From Tretioscincus oriximinensis (lineage: Eukaryota > Chordata > Lepidosauria > Squamata > Gymnophthalmidae), in contig JAJVDF010000018.1 of assembly GCA_022410635.1 (NCBI GenBank), positions 2,871,190 to 2,935,189 of the forward strand: a DNA stretch of 64,000 bases, given 5' to 3'. The notes under the pieces are model-generated. The model had not been told where the DNA came from, made no database searches, and saw only the letters and a program-made list of their open reading frames with translations. Numbering within the stretch: position 1 is the stretch's first letter; every line of letters starts with the position of its first letter. Positions 33,785 through 44,744 of this stretch are shown here, one piece after another. A program made the position numbers and the translations under genes.

Positions 33785-34310
33785 GCAGGACATGAGGCTT
33801 TTTTTAAAAATCCCTGGTTTTGTGTAAGTTTTTTTTTGCATAAAACCAACCACTGCAATCCTGGGGGCTGCTTCTTGCTCCTAGCAAAGCCAGAAGCAGC
33901 CCCAACGATCAGGATCCATGGCAGGGAGGAAGATCTCAGTGGATCTCCTGCTCTCAGGAGCTAAAATTTCCTGTACCAAAGCTATGGCAGGGAAATTAAA
34001 AACTGCTGCTAAACGCCAGCAACAATGGCAGGAGATCCACTGAGATCTTTATTCCTGCTGTGGGTCCTGCTCTTTGGGGCTAGAAGACCCCGAAACTGGC
34101 CACCGATCAGACAGCTAATGCAGTCCGATTGGAGGACAAACCATCACGAGTGCAGGCTTAATACGAATTGCATTAACCAGCAATTGGTTTTGAGCACATG
34201 GCAGAAGCATTTTCCATTTGCAGTTAATGGGAAACGAATGTGCTCAGTGCAATGCCGGACAGCTTTTATGCCCATTTATTCCTCTAGCAAGAAAAAACAA
34301 AAGCATTTGT
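33785..34310. repeat. Cluster of inverted repeats, probable decayed DNA element
   Basis: A perfect 20-bp inverted pair, agatctcagtggatctcctg (33,931-33,950) and its complement (34,029-34,048), surrounds a stem with 'ggcagggaaatt'-type words. A separate 12-bp hairpin, 'ggggctgcttct' against 'agaagcagcccc', lies at about 33,863-33,904. Further right, 'tgagcacatggcagaagcat' is partly mirrored by 'gaatgtgctca'. Confidence 0.6.
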
Positions 34311-34366
34311 TTGAATTTTTCAACCTGAATTAAATTTTTTATGTCCTAAATAGCATAAGTTACTAA

Positions 34367-34505
34367 GGCTCTTGCCACAAGCATACTTTTAAGACATTTT
34401 AGTCCTAAAGAACTAGACTAAACCAGAAAGAAAAGAGTTCTTTCCTGGTTTAGTCCAATTCTTCAGGACTAAAGATAGTTCATAAACACTTGTGTGCCAG
34501 GGTGA
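34367..34505. mobile_element. Family G hairpin element, copy G3 (clearest)
   Basis: 'cttgccacaagcatactttt' and 'cttgtgtgccagg' form the outer inverted ends. The inner stem pairs 'gaactagactaaaccagaaa' with 'ctggtttagtccaattctt', and 'ttttagtcct' with 'aggactaaag'. It is about 139 bp with no coding content. Confidence 0.75.
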
Positions 34506-34826
34506 GATGCATATAGTTTTCCACTTTTCTGTACCATGTGACTTTTCTTTACAAAAAACGCTACTAAACTGTTATAAAGAAAAAATAAAATAAAAATAAA
34601 AGACAATTGGAGCACCTTCGCCATGCAACAAAGTCTTCCTCACTTTTTAACTTGAAAAATGTGTAGTCAAAGGCTGCATTCAGACACATGGCAAAAATGT
34701 TGAGTTTCCTTGGGTTGTATTGCTCAGAGGCTAAAGCTATCCTTGTAATACTGTGGCATAGAACAATTAATCCAATGCTTTGAAAAAAACAACCTTTTTC
34801 ACAATTAGTGGTAATAAAAGATAAAA

Positions 34827-35115
34827 CGAAAGAGAAGCCCTGTTAGATCAGGCCACAGCACATCTAGTCCACTATCCTGTCTCAGACTAGTTGCTTCTGA
34901 GCATACCAGGCGGAAGAATAAGATAAAATCTGTTTCTCCAACATGAAGACTGTTCATGGACATTAGCCATCAATACACCTGGCTTCCATGGATTTCTCTT
35001 AATATTTTAAAAAAACTATCCATGTTGGTTGCAGTCTTCATCTCTTCTGGTAGTAAATTCCATAAGTTGATTATCTTTTGGCTGAAATAAATTCTTCCTC
35101 TTTTCTGTTGTAACT
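34827..35115 (-). mobile_element. CR1 LINE 3' end, reversed (old)
   Basis: 'gccctgttagatcaggccac' and 'catctagtccactatcctgt', then 'cttctggtagtaaattccat', follow the reverse complement of the CR1 3' end with much divergence. Confidence 0.7.
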
Positions 35116-35119
35116 AGAA

Positions 35120-36050
35120 TTGTAATAAGTTTCCTATTAGTTTAATGTGGCTTAATATGCAGACAAAGAAACTAAGACACAATGATAAAAGCAAGATATA
35201 TACTTGTTACAGGGAAACAAAAATGATAAAGGTATCAGTTATAAAATATTGCCAGAGGTAACTGGCCGTTGTGTTGCCATCTAGGAACAACTACAACAAC
35301 AACAACAACAACAACAACAATAATCTTTCATAGTAATTATATAGACATTTGATGGTGATTTAAAACAAGTCAAAATTGACTTTTCAAATTGGAAAAAATT
35401 GTTTTTAATCTGAATATCCTTCGTACACTTTAAAATCATGGATAGTCCATGACATAGGCAACCATACTTATAACCTTTTTTCCTGTTTGTCTTATAGACT
35501 GTTTTAGCATTGTGTGATAGAGAAAAGAGTTTTCAGAGAAAACAGTGTTATCCCTATTGTAGCCTGTTAGAAGAAGCATGCTTAGTCCGGCCCCGCAATG
35601 GCATTTTATACTAGTTTGCATCTGAAGTGTTTTATGGCCACAAATACACACGACTAAATTGGCCTTGTGCTAGCTCAGTCTCCCAAATAAACATCCTGAA
35701 ATGGTGGATAATGGTTTCTTTAGGTAAGTTGAGGAAATCCTGAATATACTTTAAGTTGACACAATGGAGAAATTAGCCAGCTCGGCAGTGACAGATGGTC
35801 AGATCCAACCCTTATTTCACCACCTGTTCACAGTTAGTTGGCTCTAGAAATCATGTCCATTAAATGTGATCCTAATATGTTCCAGCAAAGCAATCAAACT
35901 TCTAGTTTGTAATACAAAATCTGAACAAGGTTGTGAGGAACAAAGAGTGAGGTCTTTATTTAAAGACACATTGAATATTTCATTTTCATACTCTGTTATA
36001 AATTGCTTTCTAGTGGGCAGATGAAAAAGTGTTTAGCTTTTACATGTCAT
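35120..36050. other. No gene; (AAC)n microsatellite at 35,291-35,321
   Basis: A run of aac triplets lies at about 35,291-35,321. Nothing else is supportable. Confidence 0.45.
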
Positions 36051-36051
36051 A

Positions 36052-36242
36052 CAATGCCGAAAATACTGTTTTTTGCAGAACTAAGTCGGCTACTTACGGG
36101 CATCCGTGGGCGCTGGCTGTTGCTGCCGGGGAGGAAGGTGACGCTCTAGGAAGTAGCGTCCCTCCTTGTTTGCCCTCGCCAGACACCATCTTCCTCTTTT
36201 GCTGAAAACAATGCCAAAAACACTGTTTTTGCAGACCAAATA
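36052..36242. repeat. GC-rich insert between 35-bp direct repeats
   Basis: 'aatgccgaaaatactgtttt' continuing to 'ttgcagaac' (about 36,053-36,083) is repeated as 'aatgccaaaaacactgtttt' continuing to 'tgcagacca' (about 36,209-36,239). The 125 bases between are GC-rich ('gtgggcgctggctgttgctg') in an AT-rich neighbourhood. The direct repeats could be an unusually long target duplication or a local tandem duplication followed by insertion. Confidence 0.6.
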
Positions 36243-36244
36243 TT

Positions 36245-36905
36245 GAGAATTTTGTTATTATCTCTCTGAAAACAGGGTCTTTCTTAGGCTAAGCCAAGGT
36301 GTTTGTTATGTTGCCTTTCACCTCCACAGTGCATCATTTTTATGGAAAGCTATAATTATACGTTACTCTTCCTAGATAGAAAGAATACTTTAATCCTGTT
36401 CAAAATTGTTTGAAATACATATGAAAAATTAAGGTTTTTCCTTAGATAAGCCAACTGAGGTGCAAAAACTGGCTTACTGTCTGAGTGGCTTTAGACATAC
36501 TATCCAGACATTTATTTATTTTTACTTTACTCTAATAGGCTAAGTAAGATGGGCAAAATTGCCAAGGGGTGATCAGATTGTGGCCCTGATCAAATATGTA
36601 CTTTTAAACCATTTAAACATTTTATGCAGAAAGGTACAGAATATCATCCTTTCCTTGTACCTTTTTTGCCACATCTGATACTCAGTGAAACTGAATTTGT
36701 CCCAAATGCAATGGATAAAAAACTTGCAGATGAGAAGGTGGGGAAAATGTGAGAGCTGCGTCACATGATAGTGCAAAACAAATTAGGCATAAAAGTAGAA
36801 GAAGCATAAAAACAAGATGTGGGATGGGTAAAGCAGCATGAAAATGCTTCATCCAGGGAATACAGTATGTGACAACTGGTTTAAAAGCATTTTTAAAAAG
36901 ATGTG
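36245..36905. other. No feature recognised
   Basis: I see nothing supportable. Confidence 0.4.
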
Positions 36906-36907
36906 GT

Positions 36908-36965
36908 TAAGAACATAAGAGGAGTCTTACTGAATTGGGCCATAATCCATCTGGTTGCATATCAG
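36908..36965 (-). mobile_element. CR1 3' tip, reversed
   Basis: 'taagaacataagaggagtct' followed by 'tgaattgggccataatccat' is the terminal part of a reversed CR1. Confidence 0.7.
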
Positions 36966-36969
36966 AATA

Positions 36970-37885
36970 TTCCAGCTGGAAATTTCCAGTGTGGAAATAG
37001 TACAAGGTATTGTATAATGTTGTATTTCTATATTGCATTATTAGAATGATATTCCCCTCTAATTTTTTTAAAACTCTACTTCCTTCCCTAACACTATTAT
37101 TAGCTTGATATCCCAAGACAAAATATATTGTATATATCAGAAGTGCATGCATTGTATTGAAAAACCACAAGGCTCTATGCACATTCTGTTGTGGAACAGA
37201 TGGTAGAGGCTGGGCTTAGAAGACAGAGTAAGAATAGAGGCTAGGAAACATTACCCTATAGGAATGCTGTGCTTAGCAATTTCTACCCCTCTTCAGACTT
37301 CATTTCATTTCCCATTCTCTTCTTGTTCTTCCTTTGATCTCTTAACATCCTCTCAAATTGTAGCCTCCCATTAAGGTAAAGAACTTTCCTCGGATATGTC
37401 CTTTCCTGTTTCCTTCTTTCAACATCCCCGTATTTTTTTCACAATGACCCATCACTTATACCTCATTGCTTCCTTCGGTATGTCCACAAACTGACATAAA
37501 GCCTGCAACTGTGGGTCAAGTGGTGGTGGTGGTGAGGGAGATGAATTGTGCCTTCGTTTAAGCAAACATGGCACAGAACTGGATTTATCCTAAGTGGAAA
37601 TGGGCTTCTAATTTATTGGAGCATGGCTCAAACACAAGACCATATGACAACCGTTCTGTCCCCTTTTGCAGACTTACGTTACAGAACTTCCTTGCTTCTT
37701 GCTGCTACCTGGTCTTTGTCTCATAGATATAGAGAAAAAACTTAGTAGCATGAGGACTGATAAACACAAGAAATAGGAGAATCATAGTTCCTGCTCCCTT
37801 TACTGTATTTTCTTTTTCTGCCAAGACAAACATGCCATTTCATTCTAATACTACCCATGAAATAGTGCAACTGTGCTGTTTCACA
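36970..37885. other. No feature recognised
   Basis: I see nothing supportable. Confidence 0.4.
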
Positions 37886-37888
37886 GTT

Positions 37889-38232
37889 AAGAACATAAGA
37901 ACATAAGAAGAGCCATACTGGATCAGGCCACAGCCCATCGAGTCCAGCATTCTGTGTCACACAGAGGCCCACCAGATGCACCTGGGCAGTCCGAACAGAG
38001 GAAAGCAAAATATGCTGCTCCTGTTCGTGACTCCCTGCAAATGGTATTTCAAAAGTCCTGCCTGTTGCTCCATCCCGGAGGCTACATCCAGACAACTATC
38101 TTAGTATCCATTTATACCCTTAGTGTCCATAAACCTGTCTAGTCCTGTCTTGAAACTATCCAAGCTGTTAGCTACCACTACCTCTTCAGGAAGTAAGTTC
38201 CACAGGCCGATGACCCTCTGGGTGAAAAAATA
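37889..38232 (-). mobile_element. CR1 LINE 3' end, reversed (well preserved)
   Basis: It begins 'taagaacataagaacataag', continues 'agagccatactggatcaggc' and 'cacagaggcccaccagatgc', and reaches the coding end at 'gatgaccctctgggtgaaaa'. It is close in sequence to the copy at 11,251-12,080, so the same subfamily. Confidence 0.9.
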
Positions 38233-38234
38233 CA

Positions 38235-38898
38235 GTTAGATTATTCCAGAGGTTACATAGTGGGAGAGATGGAAGGGGGAAAATGGGCCTGTGTCCTGTG
38301 AAGTGCAACATATATCTGTTAATTTGTGAGTGCAAAGGAGATTATAACCACTTCACAGGGGAAGGGAGATATACTGCTTTTACACAAGCAATCCCTTCAG
38401 TGGATGGCAGGCAAGCACTCAGATGCCCAACATTTTGTAATGGTGGAGTGGTCAAATCTGCATTGATAGGGGAGCTCCTTGCAGAACTTTGTTCTATTAC
38501 TTCCCCACAGTCTATGATTGGACAATGGGATTTTTTGTACTGCTTGCCTCAAGAAATGTAGTTTCTNTCCCTAAAAAGTTCAGATCCCTGGTCCCACATT
38601 ATAAAAATAAACAATTTAGGATTATGAAATTGACTTAGAACTGAAAGAATTAGAATATTCTTTAGTCTAGAAAAAGCTCACCTTGCCCAGAAAAAGTTCT
38701 CAGAGGGTCCACAGTTGGACCTGCAATGGAAACCATTTTTAAACTAGAAAAAAATCTTATGTCAGAATGCAGTCCATAAGAGGATTTTGTTACTACATCC
38801 ATATGAGAAATACCATGCATCATCAGCTATCAAGGAAGTTCTAGGATGCAAGGCTACAAAATAGGGCAGAATGATTGTCTAGGCTCACAGTTCTTAAA
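38235..38898. other. No feature recognised
   Basis: I see nothing supportable. Confidence 0.4.
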
Positions 38899-38899
38899 C

Positions 38900-39240
38900 T
38901 AAGGCTAGGTGCCCACGACGACTTAAAAAATGCTACAGTGCTATAATCCGGAGTATAGCAATCTCGAGTCCGTGCACACCAAACATGTATATTCTGTGAC
39001 ATACATGTATATTTCATGACATTTCATCATAGCGCAGTCCGATAATTTTTTTTTACCCACAACAGCCAGTAGAAACAACTGCTGTGTTCTTGTTTGTTTT
39101 AACCTCACGTCTAAATTGTGCACACACATACATTCCCAAGAATATGGGGGTTCTCTGGAACGATGCCTGAGTATCTGAGCAATAGTTTATTCCAGAGAAA
39201 TAAACTTGTGCCCGAGTCTTTCTAATTGGGCTGTGTACGA
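38900..39240 (+). mobile_element. Family A element, copy A4 (about 340 bp)
   Basis: The left end 'aaggctaggtgcccacgacg' and subterminal 'gctataatccggagtatagc' match A1 and A3. The right part has 'gagcaatagtttattccaga' and 'gaaataaacttgtg' as in A2 and A3, and ends near 'gggctgtgtacga'. Confidence 0.7.
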
Positions 39241-39242
39241 GG

Positions 39243-39310
39243 TATATCTGAAGAAGTAGGCTTATGTATGAAAGCTCNTGCCACCTATCTTCCTCCTAAT
39301 AGTTTCTAAA
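39243..39310. mobile_element. Family F fragment F10
   Basis: 'tctgaagaagtaggcttatg' followed by 'gaaagctcntgccacctatc' and 'ttcctcctaatagttt' matches the loop and return arm of family F. Confidence 0.5.
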
Positions 39311-39314
39311 ATTT

Positions 39315-41235
39315 TACAAGATCCCCTTACTAAGATTGTATAGGATTTCAGATTTTAAAATACTGTTCTATAACAAGGAGCAACCTGACATGAAGAAATA
39401 ATATAAGTAATGCTTTCTTGATTATTGTGTGGTGGTGGTAATACTTCAGGAATCTAATAAAAATCTGGAAAAAACAAAATTAATGCAAGTACCATCAAAT
39501 ACTAGTAAAATGGAATTACTAGCAGAAATAAATCGGGACAATGAAAACAATATGAATATAGCACTAAATAAATTAAAAAATTTAATGTGCCAACAAAAGC
39601 ATAACTTCTGGAAACAAGAAGAAAGAGGAATATCCACACCAGGGATTACAATGAAGAAGCCAGAAGAAAGAGAGTTTGGTTTCTTGGCCAAAGAGCCGCT
39701 TTTATGGTTATAGGTTATCAACATTCACCACTTTTTGCATTTAATAGGTTTGACATGTGATTGACAATCTTGTCACACCTTTCCTAGTCCTTTATTGTTG
39801 TTGACAATAAAAGGGGGCTTGGCCCATTAAAAGAACATTTTACTAGGTGAGTAGGTGACAACTTGTTTTTACAGCAATGTGTAAAACACAGAGTAGGAAA
39901 TGCAAACATTCCAGACATACCAAAGAATCTTTGGGATTATCTTTCTCCAAACAACCAACAGTGAAATATTTCCAGCATATTGGGGGGAGTGGCAGGAAGA
40001 AGCGGCAAGAACATAAGGATATAAAACTCTTTTTCACAGCTGGCCACAAACATTGGTAATAAGGAGAGTAAAGCAAAACTGAAGCTACCTGGGAGGAAAA
40101 ATACAACTGAATTCCTTTGATCTCCGAAAAACTGTTGTTAATGTCGGATTAAGGCCATACATTTTCCTGGCTAATTTGAAGGGAATTTATATTGCCTCAG
40201 TTCCTTAATGACTCATTGGATGCTCATTGTTGTGTAAGCCTTGAGGCTCTTCCTAAAGCTTATTGATGACAGTGAAAATATCACTGTTTTCCCCATTAAG
40301 ACATCACTCCTGTATTGTACAAACAACTGAGCATTCTAACACATACATAGATGCCAGTTAAAACACAGGATCCTCTGTGACATTCCCAATATAGTCCCAG
40401 GTTAACTGACTGAAAAATTGATTTATTGGTTTGGGAAATTTGGCAACAATGCTGGGTTTCACTGAAAACCAAATGGTTATCTCCATCTGCCAGTTCCTTG
40501 CATTCCTTATCTAAATACCAAGTGCTAGCAAAGCATGAAGAGTTGGGGCCAGGTATTTTGTTGTCATCCAGGTATTTGAAACAAGCATGGAACTGGTAGA
40601 TGTTGGTAAGATTTGAGATTACCTCCTGNCATCTGGCAGGTGTGTCAATTATGATACCTAATGAAAAAGTTACTATTATCACCTGCTGTCTAGAGGCATC
40701 ATCCTTATATTAAAGGATCTGCACAGACAATTCTATCCAAATTCTGCAGAAACCCTGTCTGGCAGTCACTAGAAGCATAATATGAAAGATAAAAATTGCA
40801 CATTTATTTTCTAGCAAATGTAACTTTAAGAATTATATTTTCTTGCTAGGAAAAGATTTGACAGCACCAACTGTATTGACTACTTTTGAAAGGGCAGATC
40901 AATGTGTGTGAGAGAGAATATAATCACTTCTCTTTTCATCAATTTAAACTTTCTGATCTAAACCTACTTAAGAGCCTGTCTGTTGTTTTAATAGTCAAGA
41001 GTCAGTGGAAACTTAAATGTATATTCCCAGAAGGTTCACATGAACTGAAATAAGAGGCATTATATACAAAAATGGGGAAAATGGATGAAAGACAACAGTT
41101 ATTTATAACATCTATGTTTTTTATGTCAAACTTTTACATATTATAAAACTGTGCTTTAAAGGTAACTATTTTAAAAAAGATAATCAACTGCTAAGACACT
41201 GCTTTTGTGGTAAGAGAGAAATAACTCCCCACTAG
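39315..41235. other. No gene recognised
   Basis: A Lys-rich frame at 39,429-39,713 (plus) and one at 39,877-40,059 have compositions like LINE ORF1 proteins, but I cannot match a motif. The other content is AT-rich and featureless. Confidence 0.3.
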
Positions 41236-41238
41236 AAA

Positions 41239-41277
41239 TTTTAGAGAAATAGCAGTGTTAGTCTAGTAGAAAGTCCA
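41239..41277 (+). mobile_element. Family F head fragment F4a at a duplication junction
   Basis: 'ttttagagaaatagcagtgt' and 'tagtctagtagaaagtcca' is the F head alone. It ends exactly where the duplicated segment 41,278-41,571 begins. Confidence 0.75.
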
Positions 41278-41571
41278 GTAGTCCCCAGACTTTGGGACAG
41301 CTTGTCTCAGGTGAGTTTTATGAGCTTACTGTATGATTTTCAAGGCCTGGTTGAAACATACTTCTTCACCTAGGTCCTTGCTCATTAGCTTTCTTCTAAT
41401 AGTGTCGAGAATGGGAAAGGCAAGCTGTATTTTATATTTCAGAGAAATAGCCGTGTTAGTCTAGTAGAAAGTCCAGCAAAGGAGCTAGCAGCACTTTGAG
41501 ACTAACTTGAGAAACGTGGGTGGCATAAGCTTTTGTAGACACATCTACTTCTTCAGATGCATTCTTCAGAT
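41278..41571 (+). repeat. Copy of the 47,725-48,019 segment, ending in an F hairpin loop
   Basis: It starts 'gtagtccccagactttggga' and runs through 'caaggcctggttgaaacata' and 'gggaaaggcaagctgtattt' into the F head and first arm (41,437-41,571). It stops at 'cttcagatgcat' in the loop. The 47.7-kb copy has the same left flank and the same F insertion point but continues into the return arm. The flanking body looks like a LINE 3' region. Confidence 0.85.
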
Positions 41572-41574
41572 GTG

Positions 41575-42370
41575 GTTTTATATTGTGTGAACATTTATAT
41601 CTTTCAGATATTGCTGATGGGTGTTGAAATGACCATATGGAGAACTAGACTTTCCCCATTGGTTTTAATGTATATTGTTCTGCCCCCCAAGCTGTTTCAC
41701 TATTTGGGTGTCATTTTCTTGCCAGGGACAGAAGGTAAAACTCTCAAAAGTCATTTAAACAAAAAAGATTTATTTTAAAATGCAAAAATAAAGGTAGAAA
41801 ACTGTTCCCTCCCAAGTCCTTTTTAAATACTTGCTTTCAGGTTTCTTGGAGTTCTTCTGTTTCTTTCACAACTTTGACTTCTTTAAGAGTCTGTTTCACC
41901 ATGTGGACTTATTTAAGAGTTTGTTTTACCACGTTGACGTTTGAAGCTTGCTCTTCTCCAGCTCTGCTACACCCAAAATGAAACTTAACTGGGAAGGGGA
42001 GGAGATATAACTGAAATTAAGGACCTCCCTTCAGAATTCTTAAAGGGATAGGGTCTAAATAGGGTTCCCTCCCAAAATAACTATACAGAAACAACTAAGT
42101 CCCACTCTAAACTATAGGGAGAGCTGGATAAAATAAAAAGGGGATTAATAAAGGTCTCTGGGGGCATGACATATATGCAGATTGAAAAAGGATAAACGAC
42201 ATAAACATAGTCAGTTTGGAAGTACCAAATAAAATATGTCCATAAATTTATTGCAATTGCAAATACTGTACTGCTGAGAGCTAATGTTGACTTTTTCTTG
42301 ACTACCTTTGGCATTCCTAACATATTCTTCCCATTGTTTTAACACCTGAACAGTATCTTTTTCTAGAGCC
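41575..42370. other. No feature recognised
   Basis: A 'aaaaaagatttattttaaaa' word near 41,762 could be an inverted polyadenylation region, but no element can be delimited. Confidence 0.3.
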
Positions 42371-42371
42371 C

Positions 42372-42768
42372 TAGAGACACACGTATTTTTAAAACATGTT
42401 CAGTCCTGAATTAGGCTAATACTGTTCTGTTTTCCAGAGCATTTAGAATTAACAACTAATGGTTTTAGCTATCTGAATGGTTAATTTTATTGGTTTTGAT
42501 AATTAGCTTTATTTTCTGTTTTAAATTACTGTATTTACCTATGTTCTATCTTAGATTGTCTTTTAAGTTCTAATCTATGATGTTCCTATCTTGTGTTTTA
42601 ATTGCAAAGCACCATGCACAGTGATGGCTGTCCAGTGAGTGCCATCTATGTGCGTGGCACAAAAAGGTTTTTCTGATCTTTTTCTCTCTCATAAAAATAA
42701 ATTTTTCTGGGTTAGTCCAGTTCTTAAGGATCAAACATATTTTATAAGCACATGTGACCAGGGCCAGC
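42372..42768. mobile_element. Family G element, copy G4, with longer interior
   Basis: The left arm has 'cacgtatttttaaaacatgt' then 'tcagtcctgaa'. The right arm, about 300 bases away, has 'gggttagtccagttcttaag', then 'gatcaaacatattttataag' and 'cacatgtgac'. Both match the ends of G3. The interior carries no recognisable coding sequence. Confidence 0.45.
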
Positions 42769-42859
42769 GTTAACTGGGGGGAAGGAAAGAATTCAGGTAT
42801 TCTTTTCTATGATTGCTTGGCATTACACATTTTATTCTTTATTGCAGTAAATAGGGAGA

Positions 42860-43245
42860 TAGTTTAGGGGTGTGTGAGCAGTGATGGGAGATCGCACAAG
42901 GATTTGATACACATCCGAGGTTCACAGTTGCCCTAGGCTCCCATATGAGGAAGAAATTCAATTTTATGAGTTTCTTCCACTTCCCCGCCCCACTCCCACC
43001 CCATTTTGCTTTCAGCCCTGACCCTTTTTCGTCACTTGACTTCTGGTGCCCTCCCGGCCCCAGCCCTTTTTGGTCACATGACTTCCAGTGCCCCACCCAC
43101 CACAGATGTCATTTCCTCTTCTGGTTTGCCATCTTAGTGATGAGCGGAGCTGGAAATCATGTGATCCAAAAGGGATGGGAGGGAGAAAAGGTGGTGACAG
43201 GGCAGGCAAGGATGAGGTTTTCCTCCAACATGAATTTCTCAGTTT
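42860..43245. repeat. Tandem and inverted GC-rich repeat block
   Basis: A unit of about 43 bases containing 'ccctttttcgtcacttgact' recurs as 'ccctttttggtcacatgact'. An inverted, diverged copy follows ('aatcatgtgatccaaaaggg', about 43,155-43,175). It is probably a decayed palindromic transposon. Confidence 0.5.
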
Positions 43246-43249
43246 GATT

Positions 43250-44740
43250 TTGTACCATCACTGGGTGGGGATGAGTTGCATTTAGATTCTGGTTTTCTCC
43301 AGCAAACACAAAACAGAATCACAATTCTCTCCCTTAATTTAACCTACGTTAGACTAAGAGGCAATGTCTATGCTAAGATCACCAAGAGATGGCATTAATT
43401 TACTGTATATTTGAATAGTGATATTGTGAAGCAGAGAAGCTTTGATGAGTTCACTTCTGCAAATGCAGAGAAGTAGCATGAATCTTAGCTGGAAACATCC
43501 ATTTGTGGTTTTATACCTGGATCATCCTATCCATGGGTTGAAAATGATTTCCAGTCTAAACTCAGTTTGCTAGTCATATTCATATGACATAGGTTGTCAT
43601 CTTTATAAATTCTGCTAACAGTGGATTGAACTGTACTTTCTCAGGCTGTTAATCTCAAACTGCTTTCTGTTCTTGTTGAGGAAAGGAAATAAAATTCTTA
43701 TCTGTTCTTTCATAAGAATGGAATATGTGCTTACCTCTGCCAACATTTAATACTCCTGTTATACATCCAAGATACATTAACTGTCAACGAACAAATTATT
43801 TTCTAGTTGTCTTTAGTCTAGTTTAAAAATTTTATTTCAGAATTTATATCTCACCCTATGTCATAGTCTTACTTTTAAATCACATTTTCTGGCTAAAGCA
43901 ATAAGAAACCTTTTGAGCTCATAAAACCCAGCAAGATTATAAATGAAAATTGCACAAAATTGTGTTTTTAAGATCATTCCTTGGTCATAAGAAAATGGAA
44001 TTTTTCACAGCAACTGGCCTGAGGGAGTGCACAGAACAGCAAGAGTGGGCATGAGCTACGTCCCCCCTCCCNAAAGATTTTAAGCTCTTCCCCCCCAGCA
44101 TTAGTTGCATCGCTTAGTTAGTGCTTCTGCCCCCTCTATGTTTGTTGGACAAGTCGTTATTTTTCTTTATTTTTAAAAGAGAACGTTTCTTGTTCCAGTG
44201 AGGCCTGGCTGGCAATGTTGAAATTCCTTTGCCTCTGTTTGTTGCTCTCCTCGTGGCCAGTTTCCATGGTGACCTAGATTCCATGCGAGCTGGCAGAAGG
44301 CCTAGCAAAACCCCATACCTCAAGGTCTCCTTGGAGAAGAACCTCCCCCCACTTCCAAAGAAAGCACAGGGAACAGAGGATAAACATATATCTCTGTCCT
44401 CCTGCTCCCTCTCTGAAAGCACACGAACACACGAGGTCATCTTTTTTGGTTCGTGTGTGCTACCAATAAGATAGGATGTTAACTGTTGTATTTTAAGGCA
44501 ACAAGTACCAACACCTCACTCCTCTATTCCCTGGCACAGACTCCACAATTACCACATCACGCTGATATTTCAACATTAGCAAATACTCCAGATGGTTCAT
44601 ATTAAAATTCCAGTATACTCTCATTGCCGACAACAGCTTGCTTCTTGAATTATCTCCCAAAATAAAAACCATATCTAAGCATTTAGCAATTTTTAGTGTG
44701 AAGTGGCTTTACAAATAGCTGAGGAAAGAAGGAAAGCGAA
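43250..44740. other. No gene; C-rich patch near 44,060
   Basis: Frames at 44,114-44,474 lie on both strands without a motif. Nothing else is supportable. Confidence 0.35.
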
Positions 44741-44744
44741 AGGC

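Noticed and set aside
39429..40059. Lys-rich frames considered as a host exon or LINE ORF1
   Set aside because: No splice-bounded open segment and no motif that I could match; left as unannotated.
44114..44474. Overlapping opposite-strand frames of 81-108 codons
   Set aside because: No family resemblance and no splice signals; typical of moderately GC-rich non-coding DNA.
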